64,000 nt of DNA from Flammula alnicola. Its lineage: Eukaryota; Basidiomycota; Agaricomycetes; Agaricales; Strophariaceae. The stretch lies in contig JADNRV010000136.1 of assembly GCA_015499995.1 (NCBI GenBank), positions 62,001 through 126,000 on the forward strand, given 5' to 3'. Below, one piece after another: positions 36,856 to 47,997 of this stretch. How positions within the stretch are numbered: the stretch's first letter is position 1; every line of letters begins with the position of its first letter. The notes below the pieces were generated by a model, which had not been told where the DNA came from, did not search any database, and saw only the letters and a program-made list of their open reading frames with translations. A program made the translations under genes and the position numbers.

Positions 36856-38990
36856 TCATCGCAGTCGACAGGCGACTGTGTTATAGTGGACGCTGCGACG
36901 AGAACGAGTCTGAGAAGCATTCCGAAGAGCAGATGCAAGTTTACGCCATAAAATGTCCTCCAGGTCGCGGAGAACAGCAATATCAACCCCCACCAGAGGC
37001 GGGCTCCATGCATAGATAACTCCGTGCGATGCAGGCAGATTGATATCAGTCAGTTTATTGCCAAGCCAATTGCAACACCAGCAACAATTGTTGCTGACGG
37101 CGATGGCTCTCTCGAACGTCGCCTGCATAAGAAGTCAAATATTTTGTAGATCAGACAATGGCAGGAGAAAAAACAGACAAGAAACATACCGGCCCAATAA
37201 TCTCCTCCAGCACCGCCTCATTCTGGATCTGAACGTCATATTTGACGCGATCGGAGCCTTCAGCGAAGTAGCTCAGAAGTCCCATTAGAGTTGTTTCTGC
37301 GTGAACGGTACCCGTGAACCTGAACGGACAGAGATCGGGAAGTGAATCCCCAATAGTGGCGCGAGCTGCCAGAGATGAAGCAGGGTATCGGCGGAAGAAT
37401 TCTGCATTAATGTCGTCCTTCGACATGACCTTGACGCTGCAGCGGGGAACCTCTACCAAGCCGATGTCGAGGTTCTCAGGTACTCGAAGACTCAAGGTCC
37501 GATCGTACAAACTCATTATTGCGGCATGCCACGCCACAATAGACTGTAAGTACTGGAGAACCTGTTGTCCTCGGCTTTCCGTCGGCTCTCGTCCCATGTC
37601 ATCTAGGTACGGAACCATCAGCTCAGCACCGGGATTGAACATATCTCTACTCACCGGATGCTACATTATCTGCATAAGCGAAACGATAAGTTCGTCTGGT
37701 ACATGGGAAATTGTATTATTACATACCGTCTGTAGGCGATTCCAAGCCGAGGCGGTACGCGAGTGACGTCTTAGTCAAAAGAATCTGTACGACATTTGCC
37801 TCCCAGTTTATGAAACGATACAAAAGGTGACAAAATGCATGGACATCCCGCAGCGCGGACGCTACTTTCTCTGGCCGCTTCTCACCTGCTGGCTTCGACC
37901 GCTCTGCTTCCTTTGCGTCGTTCGCTTTCTTGACTGAACGTTTTACATGTCAAGTACTCTTGCAAGGAATTGGGCCCAGGCCTTTACAGTCGTATTCGAT
38001 AGCTCCCACTGGACTTGGCCGCCAGAACCGTCGAGGGTTCGTTGTCTCATCCCATCGGGAAACATGGCTTGGCTAGATGCCCACATAGGTCGATTGATCC
38101 ATTGAATGTCGTCAAGCTCGCATTCTCCGGGCGTCCAGTAGTATATTCTCTGAACCAGGTTCACCTTCCAGGACTGCTCGTCTTGGAATACACGCGAAGA
38201 AAGTTTCCGGAAGCTGCGATCCACGACAAACAAGCAAAAGTCACTGAATTGCTTGACTCGATCCCCGGAATGGGAATTGTAGTTTGCCAAAATAGCGCAG
38301 AGGTCTGAGATGTGTTCCTTGAGGGTGACTTCACTGTCGCTGTGAAAGAATTATCAGCGCGTGGTGGGAAAATGGTATCAGCACACGTACTATTCACCCA
38401 CCACCTGCTGGAATGTCTTGTCCCCTTTCGCCACCACTTCCACCCTTAGTTCCGATGGAGGCGACATATTAAAAGGGTTTTGCGTCACGACCAGGATCCG
38501 TACCCCTTCAATGGTGATACTGCCTGTCACGGCGATGGCCTTTGCTTCGTTGTCGAATGTGTCGTTGCACGTGAAAAGGGCGACCAAATGACGCAGAAAC
38601 AAGGGAACCTCAGTCTTCTTGCTTGTGGGAGAGGCTCGTGTACCCATACCCTGGAGCATGGTAGTAAGGGTGCGGATACGTTCCGCAACACTACTGAATG
38701 TGACATTATCAGCAGATGGCATAGCGAGCGGCGAAAAACTGAGGTTGGTAGAGCTTGTCCAGCTCCTCCAGACGAGCGTCGTCGGTCAACGACAGGAAGT
38801 GGGGGGTAATGCGGAGACGAGTCTGAATACGAGTCAGATAAGGGCTTAGATGCACCCTTGAAAACTGGTCATGTCCAAAAAGGATTGCGGCGGCAAATCC
38901 GAGTTGCGTTCTCTCCCTACGGCATTGATTCGGCAATGGTCCGTCGGTTTTCCTTATTGGGGAGTACTCCTCAGCTGCCAGTGTCACACA
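36856..38990 (-). pseudogene. OTT_1508-type deaminase-like gene, copy A
   Basis: This is a large fungal family with the nucleic-acid deaminase fold. Exons on the minus strand read HLSPYLTRIQTRLRITPHF, then a helical region (SSVAERIRTLTTMLQ), DRVKQFSDFCLFVVDRSF, and GMRQRTLDGSGGQVQWEL with VKAWAQFL. The putative active-site motifs follow: VHAETTLMGLL (His-Ala-Glu, 37272-37304) and VSNNCCWCCNWL (Cys-x2-Cys, about 37072-37095). The end, LPASHGVIYAWSPP, is also typical. The substrate of fungal members is unknown. The frame breaks by one base near 38722 and near 37952; at the latter, copy B retains the missing base. No convincing start codon was found upstream. Either pseudogene or a gene damaged by sequence error. 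Confidence 0.65.
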
Positions 38991-39242
38991 AGTGGCCGCA
39001 AAAACCCCCGAGGAGCCGGTCAGTACATTTTATTTTTTGAAGTTCCTTTAGAAGTGTACACCTCTAGTGCGAGTCCCACCAAAGTCCCACTGCACATCGA
39101 GGCGATTTTAAATTTTACAGTATATACTATATGATATAGCAAGTCGTAAGTATAAACAGTTGAATTTTTCAATTCACCACGATCCTTCTTAAAGGCTTCT
39201 TTCATCTCGCTATATTCACGCGACAGTTGTTCCATTTCCGTT

Positions 39243-40490
39243 CTACAAATTAGGAGGGACAAATTGCCACGGTGTACATGTGCAGGAAAATATGCGGGCC
39301 TGTGCTCGAGCCAGAGCTGTGAAGCTTAGAAGAAGCATCTTGAAGAGCAGATGCCACCTCCCCTCATAATGCGTCCTCCAGGTCGCGGAGGACACTAACG
39401 TTAACTGCCACACTCCCATAAGAGGTCTCCAAGTGCAGAACATTCCGTGCGATCCAAGCAACGTAATATCAGTTAACTTACCGCTGAGCCAATGGTAACA
39501 GCAGCAGCACTTCCTGCTGACAGCGACGGCTCTCTCGAACGTCGTCGCCTGCACAAATAGTCCCATATGTTGTAAGTACATTAGACACATCGTGGAAAAA
39601 AAACAGACGAACAACATACTACAGGCTCTATGTCAATTCAGAGAAGCAGCCCCTCGGTCTGACTTTGAATGCCATATTTCACGCAACGAGACCCAGGAAA
39701 GAAGTGGGACAGGAGTCCCATTAGAGTCGTCTCCGCATGACTATGATGAGTTGAAAGAATGGCCTCAGTAGTAGCGCGAACCTCAGGGCTTACAGAGGGA
39801 TATCGGCGGAAGAATTCTTCACTGATCTCACAAGACGCGGTCTTGTCGCTGCTCCGAGGAACCTCGACCAGCCCAATTTCGAGCTGTTCGGAGACTCGAA
39901 GGCTTAAAGTCAGGTCGGAAAAATTCATGATAGCGGCCTTCCATGCCACAATAGCCGCAAGTCTCGGAGAACTTGGTGTTCTTCACTTTCCGTGGACTCT
40001 CATAGCATGTCATTTGTGCGCAACAGCGTCAATGCAGCGCGAAATTCAACACATCACGGCTCACCAGCTTCCGCGTTCTCTGCGAGAGCGAACAAATAAA
40101 CTAAGCTGGGACACATGGAACGGTATAAATTACATACCGCCTGCAGTGCTGAGGTGGAATGTAGACTCGGACGCAAGTGATGTCTTGGTTGAAAGGGTCT
40201 TGACGACTTCCGCATTCCAATTTACGAAAAGACAGAAGGTGGCAACATGCATTGACATCCCCCAAAGCAGACTCTACTTTTGCTGGCCGTTTCTCGCTTG
40301 GTGGCTCTGAGGGCTCTGCGTCCTTTGCCCGCTGCGCTTCCTCCACTGAAACCTTGACAAGTGCAAGTATCTTAGCGAGGAACTGCGCCCAGGCCTTCAC
40401 GGTGATGTTTGATAACTCCCGTTGGACTTGGCCACCAGAACCATTCAGCGTTCGTTGTCTCATTCCATTGGGAGACATTTCCTGGCAGGA
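39243..40490 (-). pseudogene. OTT_1508-type deaminase-like gene, copy B, 5'-truncated
   Basis: A tandem paralogue of copy A in the same orientation. It begins abruptly at GMRQRTLNGSGGQVQREL, and nothing corresponding to the N-terminal half of copy A lies upstream, where laccase 2 ends. It keeps SHAETTLMGLLSHF (His-Ala-Glu, about 39713-39750) and VSRKCCCCYHWL (Cys motif, about 39490-39525). It also keeps the EIGLVEVPRSS segment. The frame slips by one base near 40280 (HLLSF). The 5' truncation makes a functional product unlikely. Confidence 0.7.
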
Positions 40491-40633
40491 TGTTCAGTGT
40501 TCACTCAAGACTGGGATGAACGAGCGGAGCGAGCACCGCAATTTACTGAACCAGGTTCCTGAATGTTCAACATCGAGAATTTATGTTAGAAGTAGATAGT
40601 CCATGTACTGTACAGTGTACTTTATGTAGGATA

Positions 40634-42978
40634 TCATGTAGGGACAGGAACGAGGGATACCGAGGTCAATGAAGGTGCAAGACCATCGTAAATTGGACAC
40701 AGGTCCTTCCACGCTTCTGTTTATGAAGTTGTGAAGCAATTAGCCATTTCTTTCTCATTACAAACGTGCCACTTACGGGGAGGATTGACGACCTGAGGTG
40801 TGTCTTGTGGATCTTCTGCAAATACAACTGCTAAACCTCTGGACGAAGTCATGAATACGAATGTTTCCATTGGCGTAGATATAGAGAATGAATCCATACC
40901 TATTGAGATGCCAATCTATATGACTATTTTGCGAGCCAATCTTGTTTATTAAAATGAAACATCATAAAGAATCATTCAACTTACCAGTGGAAAATCCATG
41001 GACCAGGGTTATCAGTCCTGAACCGAATGGTAACATTACTTCCCGCATCTCCAAGGCTGACGACGTCTCTGCGCACAGGATTGACATAGTTATAGGTATC
41101 GGCCGTTCCAGCGCTTCGCACTACGCTGAATGAATGCTAAACAGTTCAATTCAATGTTGAAATCACGTAAAAATTTATGGAGACAGGAAAGCTTACACCA
41201 TGTAAGTGAAATGGATGCTAATTACGCGAAGAAAAATATGAGGCTCATCATTTTCTCGGTTAAAAACAGCAATGCTTACCGGACCATCGAAAACGCCTCC
41301 TGGTACAGAAAGGGAGACCGACTTATTACGAGGCAGCGTGATAACCGATCCTTTAGGTAAAAAGTCATGCGGGGACCGAGCTCCACTCAGAATTTGCAAA
41401 AGAACCGGGACGCTCGGAGGTTCGAAGGTCGCCCCGTTAACTGCATACAATTGGGAAGCATCATCAAATGTAAGGGCCAAGTTAATGTTCACGTCAGCAC
41501 CATCCACCGCCGGTGCACCAGGAGCAGCAGGGTTAACCAGAGCATGGAGGTGCATCTCATCGAGGAAGTTATTCTGGGTTAAGTTCGTGGCAGGGTCTCT
41601 ATTCGGGGCACCCTTGTAGCGCAGAATGGCAGAACTGAGGCCACCATCGTAAGTTAGAGTGAGATTTCCTTTACCAGAGTCGGGTAATGAGCGAATCCAG
41701 TAGTTATTAATCGGCTGGTTCGCGTTGAGGACCACAGAATATCGCTGTCCTTGAAATAAAACATGCCCATCATTCAGGCGTTGAGAATGCGCAGCATGAG
41801 ATTCTTACCAGGGAAGATTTCCAAAGTGTCAACCACCACAGGGTTTACGCTTTCGCTATCGGCTTCGATGACTGTCAGAAGATGATTATCAATTGAGAAG
41901 GTATAAGTCGGGTCGCAGGCGATAGAGACGAGGCGCAGGCGATAACGTTTTCCATGCTCGACATTGACAATTAGAAGATCTGTGATTGGGCCGCCGGGAT
42001 ATCGACCCTTGCCATTGATCAAGGTGGCGTCGGCGTCTGGGAAAAATCCCACAGACGGGGACGGATAGTGATACCTATCACAAATGAATTAATTAAAACA
42101 AGCGAGTTCTTAAAATACGCACCATTCACCAAGTGTTATAACCGTGGATTCTAAAAGAATGGCTTAGATTGTTCCGTGCTCCACCGAAAGTTAAAATTAC
42201 CGTTATCAACTAACGGAGCGGATTATTAATCAGCTGGTCTAAGTAGAAGTAGGCGGTGACGCTCACCATCATACAGCGCCTTTTGGGGGTCGTTCGGGTC
42301 ATAGATTACCAAAGCACCACGCATGCCATCGCAGTATTGAGCACCTGCGGAAATGGGGATAAGCACGAACATGAAAACATACATTCCTTGACGCATTACC
42401 AAAGTGGGAATGATACCAAAAAGTTCCCGCCTGGGTCGGCGCAGAGAACTTATACAGGAAGGAATGGTTGGGCGCGATCGGACATTGGCTAACGCCAACG
42501 GGACCGTCGGCCCAGTTCGTTCCGCGCTGAAAAATGCCATGCCAATGCTACGAGAGATGAAGAGATAAGTCAAGAGTGCCCTAGAGGCCTGTATAAATTA
42601 AAAACGCACAATGCTGGTACTCCTTAGCATAGTGCTGTCTGACAGTGAGTTTACCACATTTAAGCCGAAGGTAGCGCCCTATTCGGATGAGCGTAAGTTC
42701 GTTAGATGAAATGTTCATCAAATTATATATTATATACCTTGTTAGCAGCAATAACAGGCGCAGGATATACCCCATTAACTAAGGATGCCCTAGAGACGAA
42801 GGAAGGTTGAAAAAAAGAATAACAAAGTCATTGAGAGAGCGTACGAGCGGCTGAATCCGTCTGGTGAGATTACTTTATTGACGACCTGCAAGGTGGCTTG
42901 GGGTCCAACAGCGGCATAAGATAAAGTAACAAAGAAACAGAGGAGGCAAGAAGTGAGCAACCCGAATGTGCTTTCCAT
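40634..42978 (-). CDS. Laccase (secreted multicopper oxidase) 2
   Basis: A phenol-oxidising secreted laccase of the same family as the gene at 2303. It starts [23 protein letters not shown], a signal peptide, and ends SVSLVPVPT. Exons join in frame through many short introns. Copper motifs are all intact: [28 protein letters not shown] (with the Cys that laccase 1 lacks), HPFHLHGH followed by SFSVVRSAG, and HCHIDWHLN, whose Cys codon is split by an intron from 41000 to about 40924. The axial position after the type-1 Cys is Leu. It differs strongly from laccase 1 outside the motifs, so the two are old paralogues and not a recent tandem pair. They lie 36 kb apart on opposite strands. Confidence 0.92.
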
Positions 42979-43030
42979 TATCTCGAGAAGAAGAGGAGCA
43001 GGGTATTATGTTGTATCCAGAAATTTCAGC

Positions 43031-43037
43031 TTTTATA
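43031..43037 (-). promoter_or_regulatory. TATA box of laccase 2
   Basis: On the minus strand CTATAAAAGCTGAA lies 53 bases before the start codon, almost the same core and distance as in laccase 1. Confidence 0.7.
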
Positions 43038-43234
43038 GACCAAAAGAGCAGGGGCAAATCCATTTTTCGGGAAGACCGGGGGACCTTTAGGTAAGAGAAC
43101 CATGAGCTGAGCCGCGGAAATAAAATGCGACACCGTTGGTAGCCATATCTGGATGGAAATGATCTGTAAAGTTAGCATCCACCAGATATTTCGTAAAGAC
43201 AACAATTGATAGGACCTACTCTGATGAAAGCTAT

Positions 43235-43242
43235 CATCAAGG
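43235..43242. repeat. 8-bp target-site duplication of the 602-bp element
   Basis: CATCAAGG is repeated exactly at 43845-43852. Confidence 0.8.
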
Positions 43243-43844
43243 CAAGGGGGTTCTGGAACCAGAATGCCGGACCGGGGGTCGGTTAGTTAGTCCGGCCGTA
43301 GGCCGCCCAAAAAAATTTTTGGACCCCTCTACAAGTGCCCTGAAATTTGGAATTTTGGGCGATGCAAAGGTGTTTTATTACCTCTCTACACTCATAATCT
43401 CTTTAATAGGCTGTTAGAGCATGTAGAATGAGAATAGAATGAACAATCATTGGTTTGTAGCAGTTACTGGATGACTAAGCCAGTCTATCTGTGGCCTCAC
43501 GCTCGCGATTTCCATAAACTGCAAATGTTCGGACCTTTTACAAAACATGATGGGTATATCTTTATTTCAAAGTCAAAAAATCGGATTTCATTGTAATATT
43601 TGTACTAATACATCTGTAATATCATCTAGAATGTATCAGCCTCGAGAAAATCTCTCAGAAATGGGTTTGCGAGACGTGCGAGGGATCTGGATTCTGGAGG
43701 GAGAGGTGGAAAGTGCACGTGCCAGTGATGTCATATTACCATATCGGGATGTGTGCCTGATTACATAGTTAGTTAGTCCAGCAAAAGTGGGCGAAAAAAA
43801 TAATTCGACCCTAGGTATTTTTTTTTGGTTCGCGAACCCCCTTG
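43243..43844. mobile_element. 602-bp non-autonomous hAT-like element
   Basis: The ends are inverted copies of CAAGGGGGTTC followed by two variable bases and GAACC. They are flanked by the exact 8-bp duplication CATCAAGG. A TTAGTTAGTCC motif occurs near both ends in direct orientation (about 43285 and 43769). It encodes no transposase. Its ends differ from those of the hAT-like element at 15.6 kb, so a different transposase source is likely. Confidence 0.8.
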
Positions 43845-44012
43845 CATCAAGGGTTATCATGATTCACGCCAAAAATCGCGGGGAAACTGGCGATGATTCT
43901 TGACGTCGGGTGGAGACGGCGCCAGTTGACGCGCGAAATGAAAAGGTATGTAGATACGTGCTCACCATGACGAATGAACGTTTGAACGTCTGAACACTCA
44001 AAGTGAGCGGGG

Positions 44013-44037
44013 TACCGTTGCCGAGAAGGACATGGTC
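44013..44037. repeat. 25-bp inverted repeat, left copy
   Basis: TACCGTTGCCGAGAAGGACA and the next five bases recur exactly in inverted orientation at 45454-45478. Similarity stops on both sides. In one frame it reads VDHVLLGNG. The copies may be leftovers of one duplicated gene fragment or the ends of an older element. Confidence 0.6.
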
Positions 44038-44256
44038 CACATTTGGATACTGATCCGCCATTTGACACCTAGGCTTGGGGTCCTGGAACCCTTGCAGCTT
44101 ACAGTTGTCACGTCTTGAGGGCCGGGGAGGCTACTTACTGCCAGTGCATGAGTTATATTTGCTTCAATATATTTTTTTTATATGTTTTCCATTGTCATTA
44201 TTAAAATATCATATTTTGTCATTTCCCCATGCCGACGCTGAATTGATATGACTTTA

Positions 44257-44421
44257 CAGGCTCCTAAAACCACCTCTCGTATCTCGAGATGGAGCTTCAT
44301 CCTATAGCGCGACACAGTTGTTTGATAGAGTAAACAAATGACAAATATACGAACAAACAACTGTGTCGCGCTATAGGATGAAGCTCCATCTCTAGATACG
44401 AGAGGTGGTTTTAGGAGCCTG
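44257..44421. mobile_element. 165-bp fold-back MITE with 68-bp arms
   Basis: Two 68-bp arms are inverted copies with a single mismatch, around a 29-base loop. The outer bases are CAGGCTCCTAAAACC. A 9-bp duplication ATGACTTTA flanks it (44248-44256 and 44422-44430), the target size usual for Mutator-like elements. Near-identical arms suggest recent activity. Confidence 0.85.
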
Positions 44422-44430
44422 ATGACTTTA

Positions 44431-44690
44431 CAGCTAATTAATTATCGATAGACCCACTTCGCAAATAAAGCGCTCAGCGTCTTTGTTTAGTTGTGGAGTG
44501 TGCACAAATAAAACTAACCTGATTTGGTTTGACTGCCTACGCAGAGAGGGCTCAACAAACGGCTCTCATCTTTCCGGCTTCGAACGGCATCTCCGGCACT
44601 GTGCCAAATCAGGTTAGTTTTATTTGTACATTAAATAAAGGCGCTGAGCTTTTTTTTTGCGAAGTGGGTCTATCGATAATTAATTAGCTG
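44431..44690. mobile_element. 260-bp TA-target MITE
   Basis: The ends are inverted copies starting CAGCTAATTAATTATCGATA and extending through GACCCACTTCGC. They are flanked by TA on both sides (44429-44430 and 44691-44692). A second inner pair of inverted sequences (CAAATAAAACTAACCTGATT) makes most of the element fold back. Its left TA is also the last two bases of the duplication of the neighbouring fold-back element. Confidence 0.83.
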
Positions 44691-44692
44691 TA

Positions 44693-45519
44693 ATTCTTAA
44701 GCAATTCTGACTCAGGTCAAGGATTATGGGACTTGGGAGTAGCGACACCATGCCGAACCCTCGAGCACCGATCGCGGCCGTCATTTCCGGGAGACGGCAT
44801 GTCAGCGGCATAAACGTTTCCCATCAAATTTGAATTAACTCCGCTGCAGGCGCCGCGTTGCGACCACGAGATCCACCCAACTTTGCGACTCTCATTTTGA
44901 AGTCAAAACAACAGTTTTTGAAGGTTTGAGGCTGTAGGTGTGTAGCATTAGGTCTATAAATTAATTTTACAAAAGGAATTTTATTCAAAGTTCCGCACAA
45001 AAAAGTTGTGGGCTAAACAGTCTGCATTGCGCAGGCTCTTTGGCTAATTCCTTTGCACCTCGTCATGGACAGACCGTACAAAGGACAGGAAAATCAAAAA
45101 TGACTTGATTGCAAATATTGTGATTCAAATATATCTATTCTTCATACACAGCTCAAACTGCAGAGAAAAAAGTGACAAAATGAGAGTCATTATGAGACAA
45201 TGGCAAACCATGTTAACCACTGGAATCATCGATAACATCTCAAAGAAAGATATCTGTAATGTGCAAATAGGATGGTGGACAATGTTCACGGCATAACTTG
45301 CAAGATAACTTGAAGCACCTACTACATAGTGTAATTCTAGAGATACTTACATTAAAAATATAGGACGTCACAATTTAACAGGACACAAGCAATATAACAA
45401 GGACCCCAGTTGACAAGAAAGGAAAAGAAGTCGAAGATTCACGGTCGAAGTTAGACCATGTCCTTCTCGGCAACGGTAGCGGGGGTCATAGCCTGTGACC
45501 GAAGCTCCTCAGGTGTCGG
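44693..45519. other. Intergenic stretch between MITEs
   Basis: No gene seen. It contains the right copy of the 25-bp inverted repeat (45454-45478). Confidence 0.4.
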
Positions 45520-45521
45520 TA

Positions 45522-46163
45522 CAGTGTAATACACTTCCTTGATACACGGGATCAAGATCCCCGATTTTCGGCACCAAAAACAAACTTTGCACAATCATTT
45601 TTTGAGATATCAAATCTAGGTTGTCTTTCGATTCTGAATCTTCAAAAAGTAAGGGAATTGACAGGAATATGAGTGCAAGAAACGACTTTTACGGAGGAGA
45701 GCCCAAATGTCACGAATACGTGTCCTTGATACAAACGTGACACAGCCAGATTTCGCATGTGGGAAAATCTCTGGTGACAGACTGTAACACTCTCCGAGTC
45801 AATCCTAAGTCTCTTTGAGCACTTTATAGAAAAGTCTCCTGCGATCTGGGCACATTCAAGTCTAAAAAGTGTTCGGCTATATCACAGGCAAGTGTCTGGT
45901 CCTTTTTTTCCGAAACATTTGGGACCATGGGAGGTACAAATCCTGATTTGGGCTTCTGATGGCGCCAAAATCACCCGAAATCGTGTACTATCTCCCCTCC
46001 CCAGCTCCCGTAACCTATTCTTTGGGCACAAAAATTTGCACGGACGTCCTTTGAATATACCGAAATGTCTATGCCAATCCTTGCGAGGTTACGGTGAAAA
46101 TCACACCTGCAGGAAGCATTTGTATCAAGGAAGTATAGTGTATCAAGGAGGTGTATTACACTG
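45522..46163. mobile_element. 642-bp TA-target element
   Basis: The ends are inverted copies of CAGTGTAATACACTTCCTTG with one mismatch (C for T) over about 25 bp. They are flanked by TA (45520-45521 and 46164-46165). The motif CCTTGATACA recurs inside each end and at about 45721. No transposase is encoded. CAGTG ends and TA target fit the Tc1/mariner superfamily. Confidence 0.8.
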
Positions 46164-46165
46164 TA

Positions 46166-47400
46166 TCTACGGAAATGAAATGATCAACCTTGGCTTATTA
46201 CAGTCACGACTTACTGGAGCTTACTACTCTCGTTATGTCCATCCGGTAGATAGCCGATTCTCCATTCTCCCATTCATCTGGTGTACGCTGGCAGTTCGGG
46301 GATACTTATTAAGGTTGATAAAAGTCTCAACTTGAATCAGGCACACAGTTATGTAGCCCGTGGAGTGGGGTATGTGAACGACTCAAGGAGAGACATGAAA
46401 CACCAGAAATGCGCTGCGGAAAGAAAGGAAATAATGAATTGGTAGATGTTGGAAATGTCATTGAGAAGCTGTTCTTTCTGGTCTTCGAAAGCGCCCCAGC
46501 AGACGATGTTACGATGTTACTGTAACTGATGTAAGCACTCGCACAGACTCTTTAGGATCAGATATCACGTCACCATCTACTTACCAGAAAGTGTTCCTTT
46601 CTTTACCGTACTTACCGTGCTTCTTGCACCGTGATCCTTGATCAAGCTCCATGACCGTGCCGGCGAACCCTATCCACGCGCTTTCAACTGAAAAGTACTT
46701 CAATCATCACGAATACTTAGGGTTAGCGGTGTAACATCAAGCTCAAGCTTCAAGGGTAGGCCGGGCATGAAAAAGAAGGAGCTGAGGAGCTTTGGCCTGG
46801 ACCCGGACGTTCATCAATAAACGGAGTCCTCAGGCGGCCTACAGTAGTTCCGTTCCTGTCATTATTCATCGTCAAAGCGGGGTTGGATGTCCTACCTCAG
46901 TGACAAGAGTCAAACGACGTTTCTGTATTCCTCCCGATTCCTCCTTTGGTTCTGCCTAATGACGCCTGATTCCTAAAATCAAGAGAGTAGATGCGAACAT
47001 CGGAGTCCGGGCGGACACGAACTTCATCTGCTTGGTGGGAAGTTCTGTTCTGATACCATAATTAGCTGCAACGATTTCATAGTTTCGTATTGGACTTCTA
47101 ATCGTGTGTGTGGATGATTCAAAGATAGAATGAAAACTGACAAACTCTTACCATTCGGCTTCGAAGAAATTTAAGACCAAAAATTCTTGGATCTTTTTAG
47201 TGAAAACTTCTATCAATTTTAGTGATCCTCTTCGACCTTTGAGCTGAATAGAACACGTACCGACTTTTCCTGACTCTAAGCTGTGCATACAGCTGTTGGT
47301 TAAATGATCATGATCTTCCCCCCAACGAGGCTCTTGTTTTCGTCGTCTTTTGCCAGCATCTGACGTGAGAAATCCCCGGGAGCGTCGCAGTGATCGCACA
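46166..47400. other. Stretch without a recognisable gene
   Basis: Only short open frames on both strands without signatures. Confidence 0.4.
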
Positions 47401-47424
47401 TTCCCTTGCTACAGTACAGAATGC

Positions 47425-47720
47425 AATAGAGGACCGAACAAGCAACGGAAAGTTGTGGGCACTTACGAGATTGGGTCTCGAGCGAATGGTCCATAGCTGT
47501 CCGAAAAACTGCCATCCATCCCATTGCGCCATGGCCCATATGTACCTCCTCGTAGCTAGATAAGCTCTGAGTTCGCGTGCCTTCTTCCCATCTCTTATAC
47601 ATTCTTCCAGACCTAGGCCTGTCATACCCCTGCCAGTGAAAGATATGCCCCGAGTAAGATGTTGACAGCAAGAAAAAACGTCTGGACCCGCCATTGCTGC
47701 TCATCAACGGGAATGGAGGT
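47425..47720. pseudogene. Rearranged fragments of the neighbouring F-box-like gene
   Basis: 47430-47500 matches the plus-strand gene at about 48345-48395: NGKLWALTRLGLERMV here, DGKLWTLTKLGLERMV there. Directly next to it, 47500-47700 matches the 3' part of the same gene (49010-49200) but in inverted orientation (RMYKRWEEGTRTQSLSSYEE here, RLYDRWEEGRRNHRLFSYEE there). This is a head-to-tail scramble of a paralogue. Confidence 0.6.
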
Positions 47721-47997
47721 ATGAGCCAAGCAGAGACCACAAGAACTCGTTTGGAGCTCCATTCCGACGCGCGACTTCTGCGAGCACTGCCACCCGGCCC
47801 AGTCCGTAGTCTATGTACATAGATCTAAGTCTACAGATCCTTGTCTGATCTACGAGATCCTATCTAATGTGTGACTCTGTCCAAGGTACCCGATGTCACT
47901 ATCACACCGTAAAGATGGAATACTGTTGACACACTCATTGACGTTGAAGGAACAGAGGATGAATTGGTTCTTTGCGAGGTGGAGTCGGAGTGTATAT

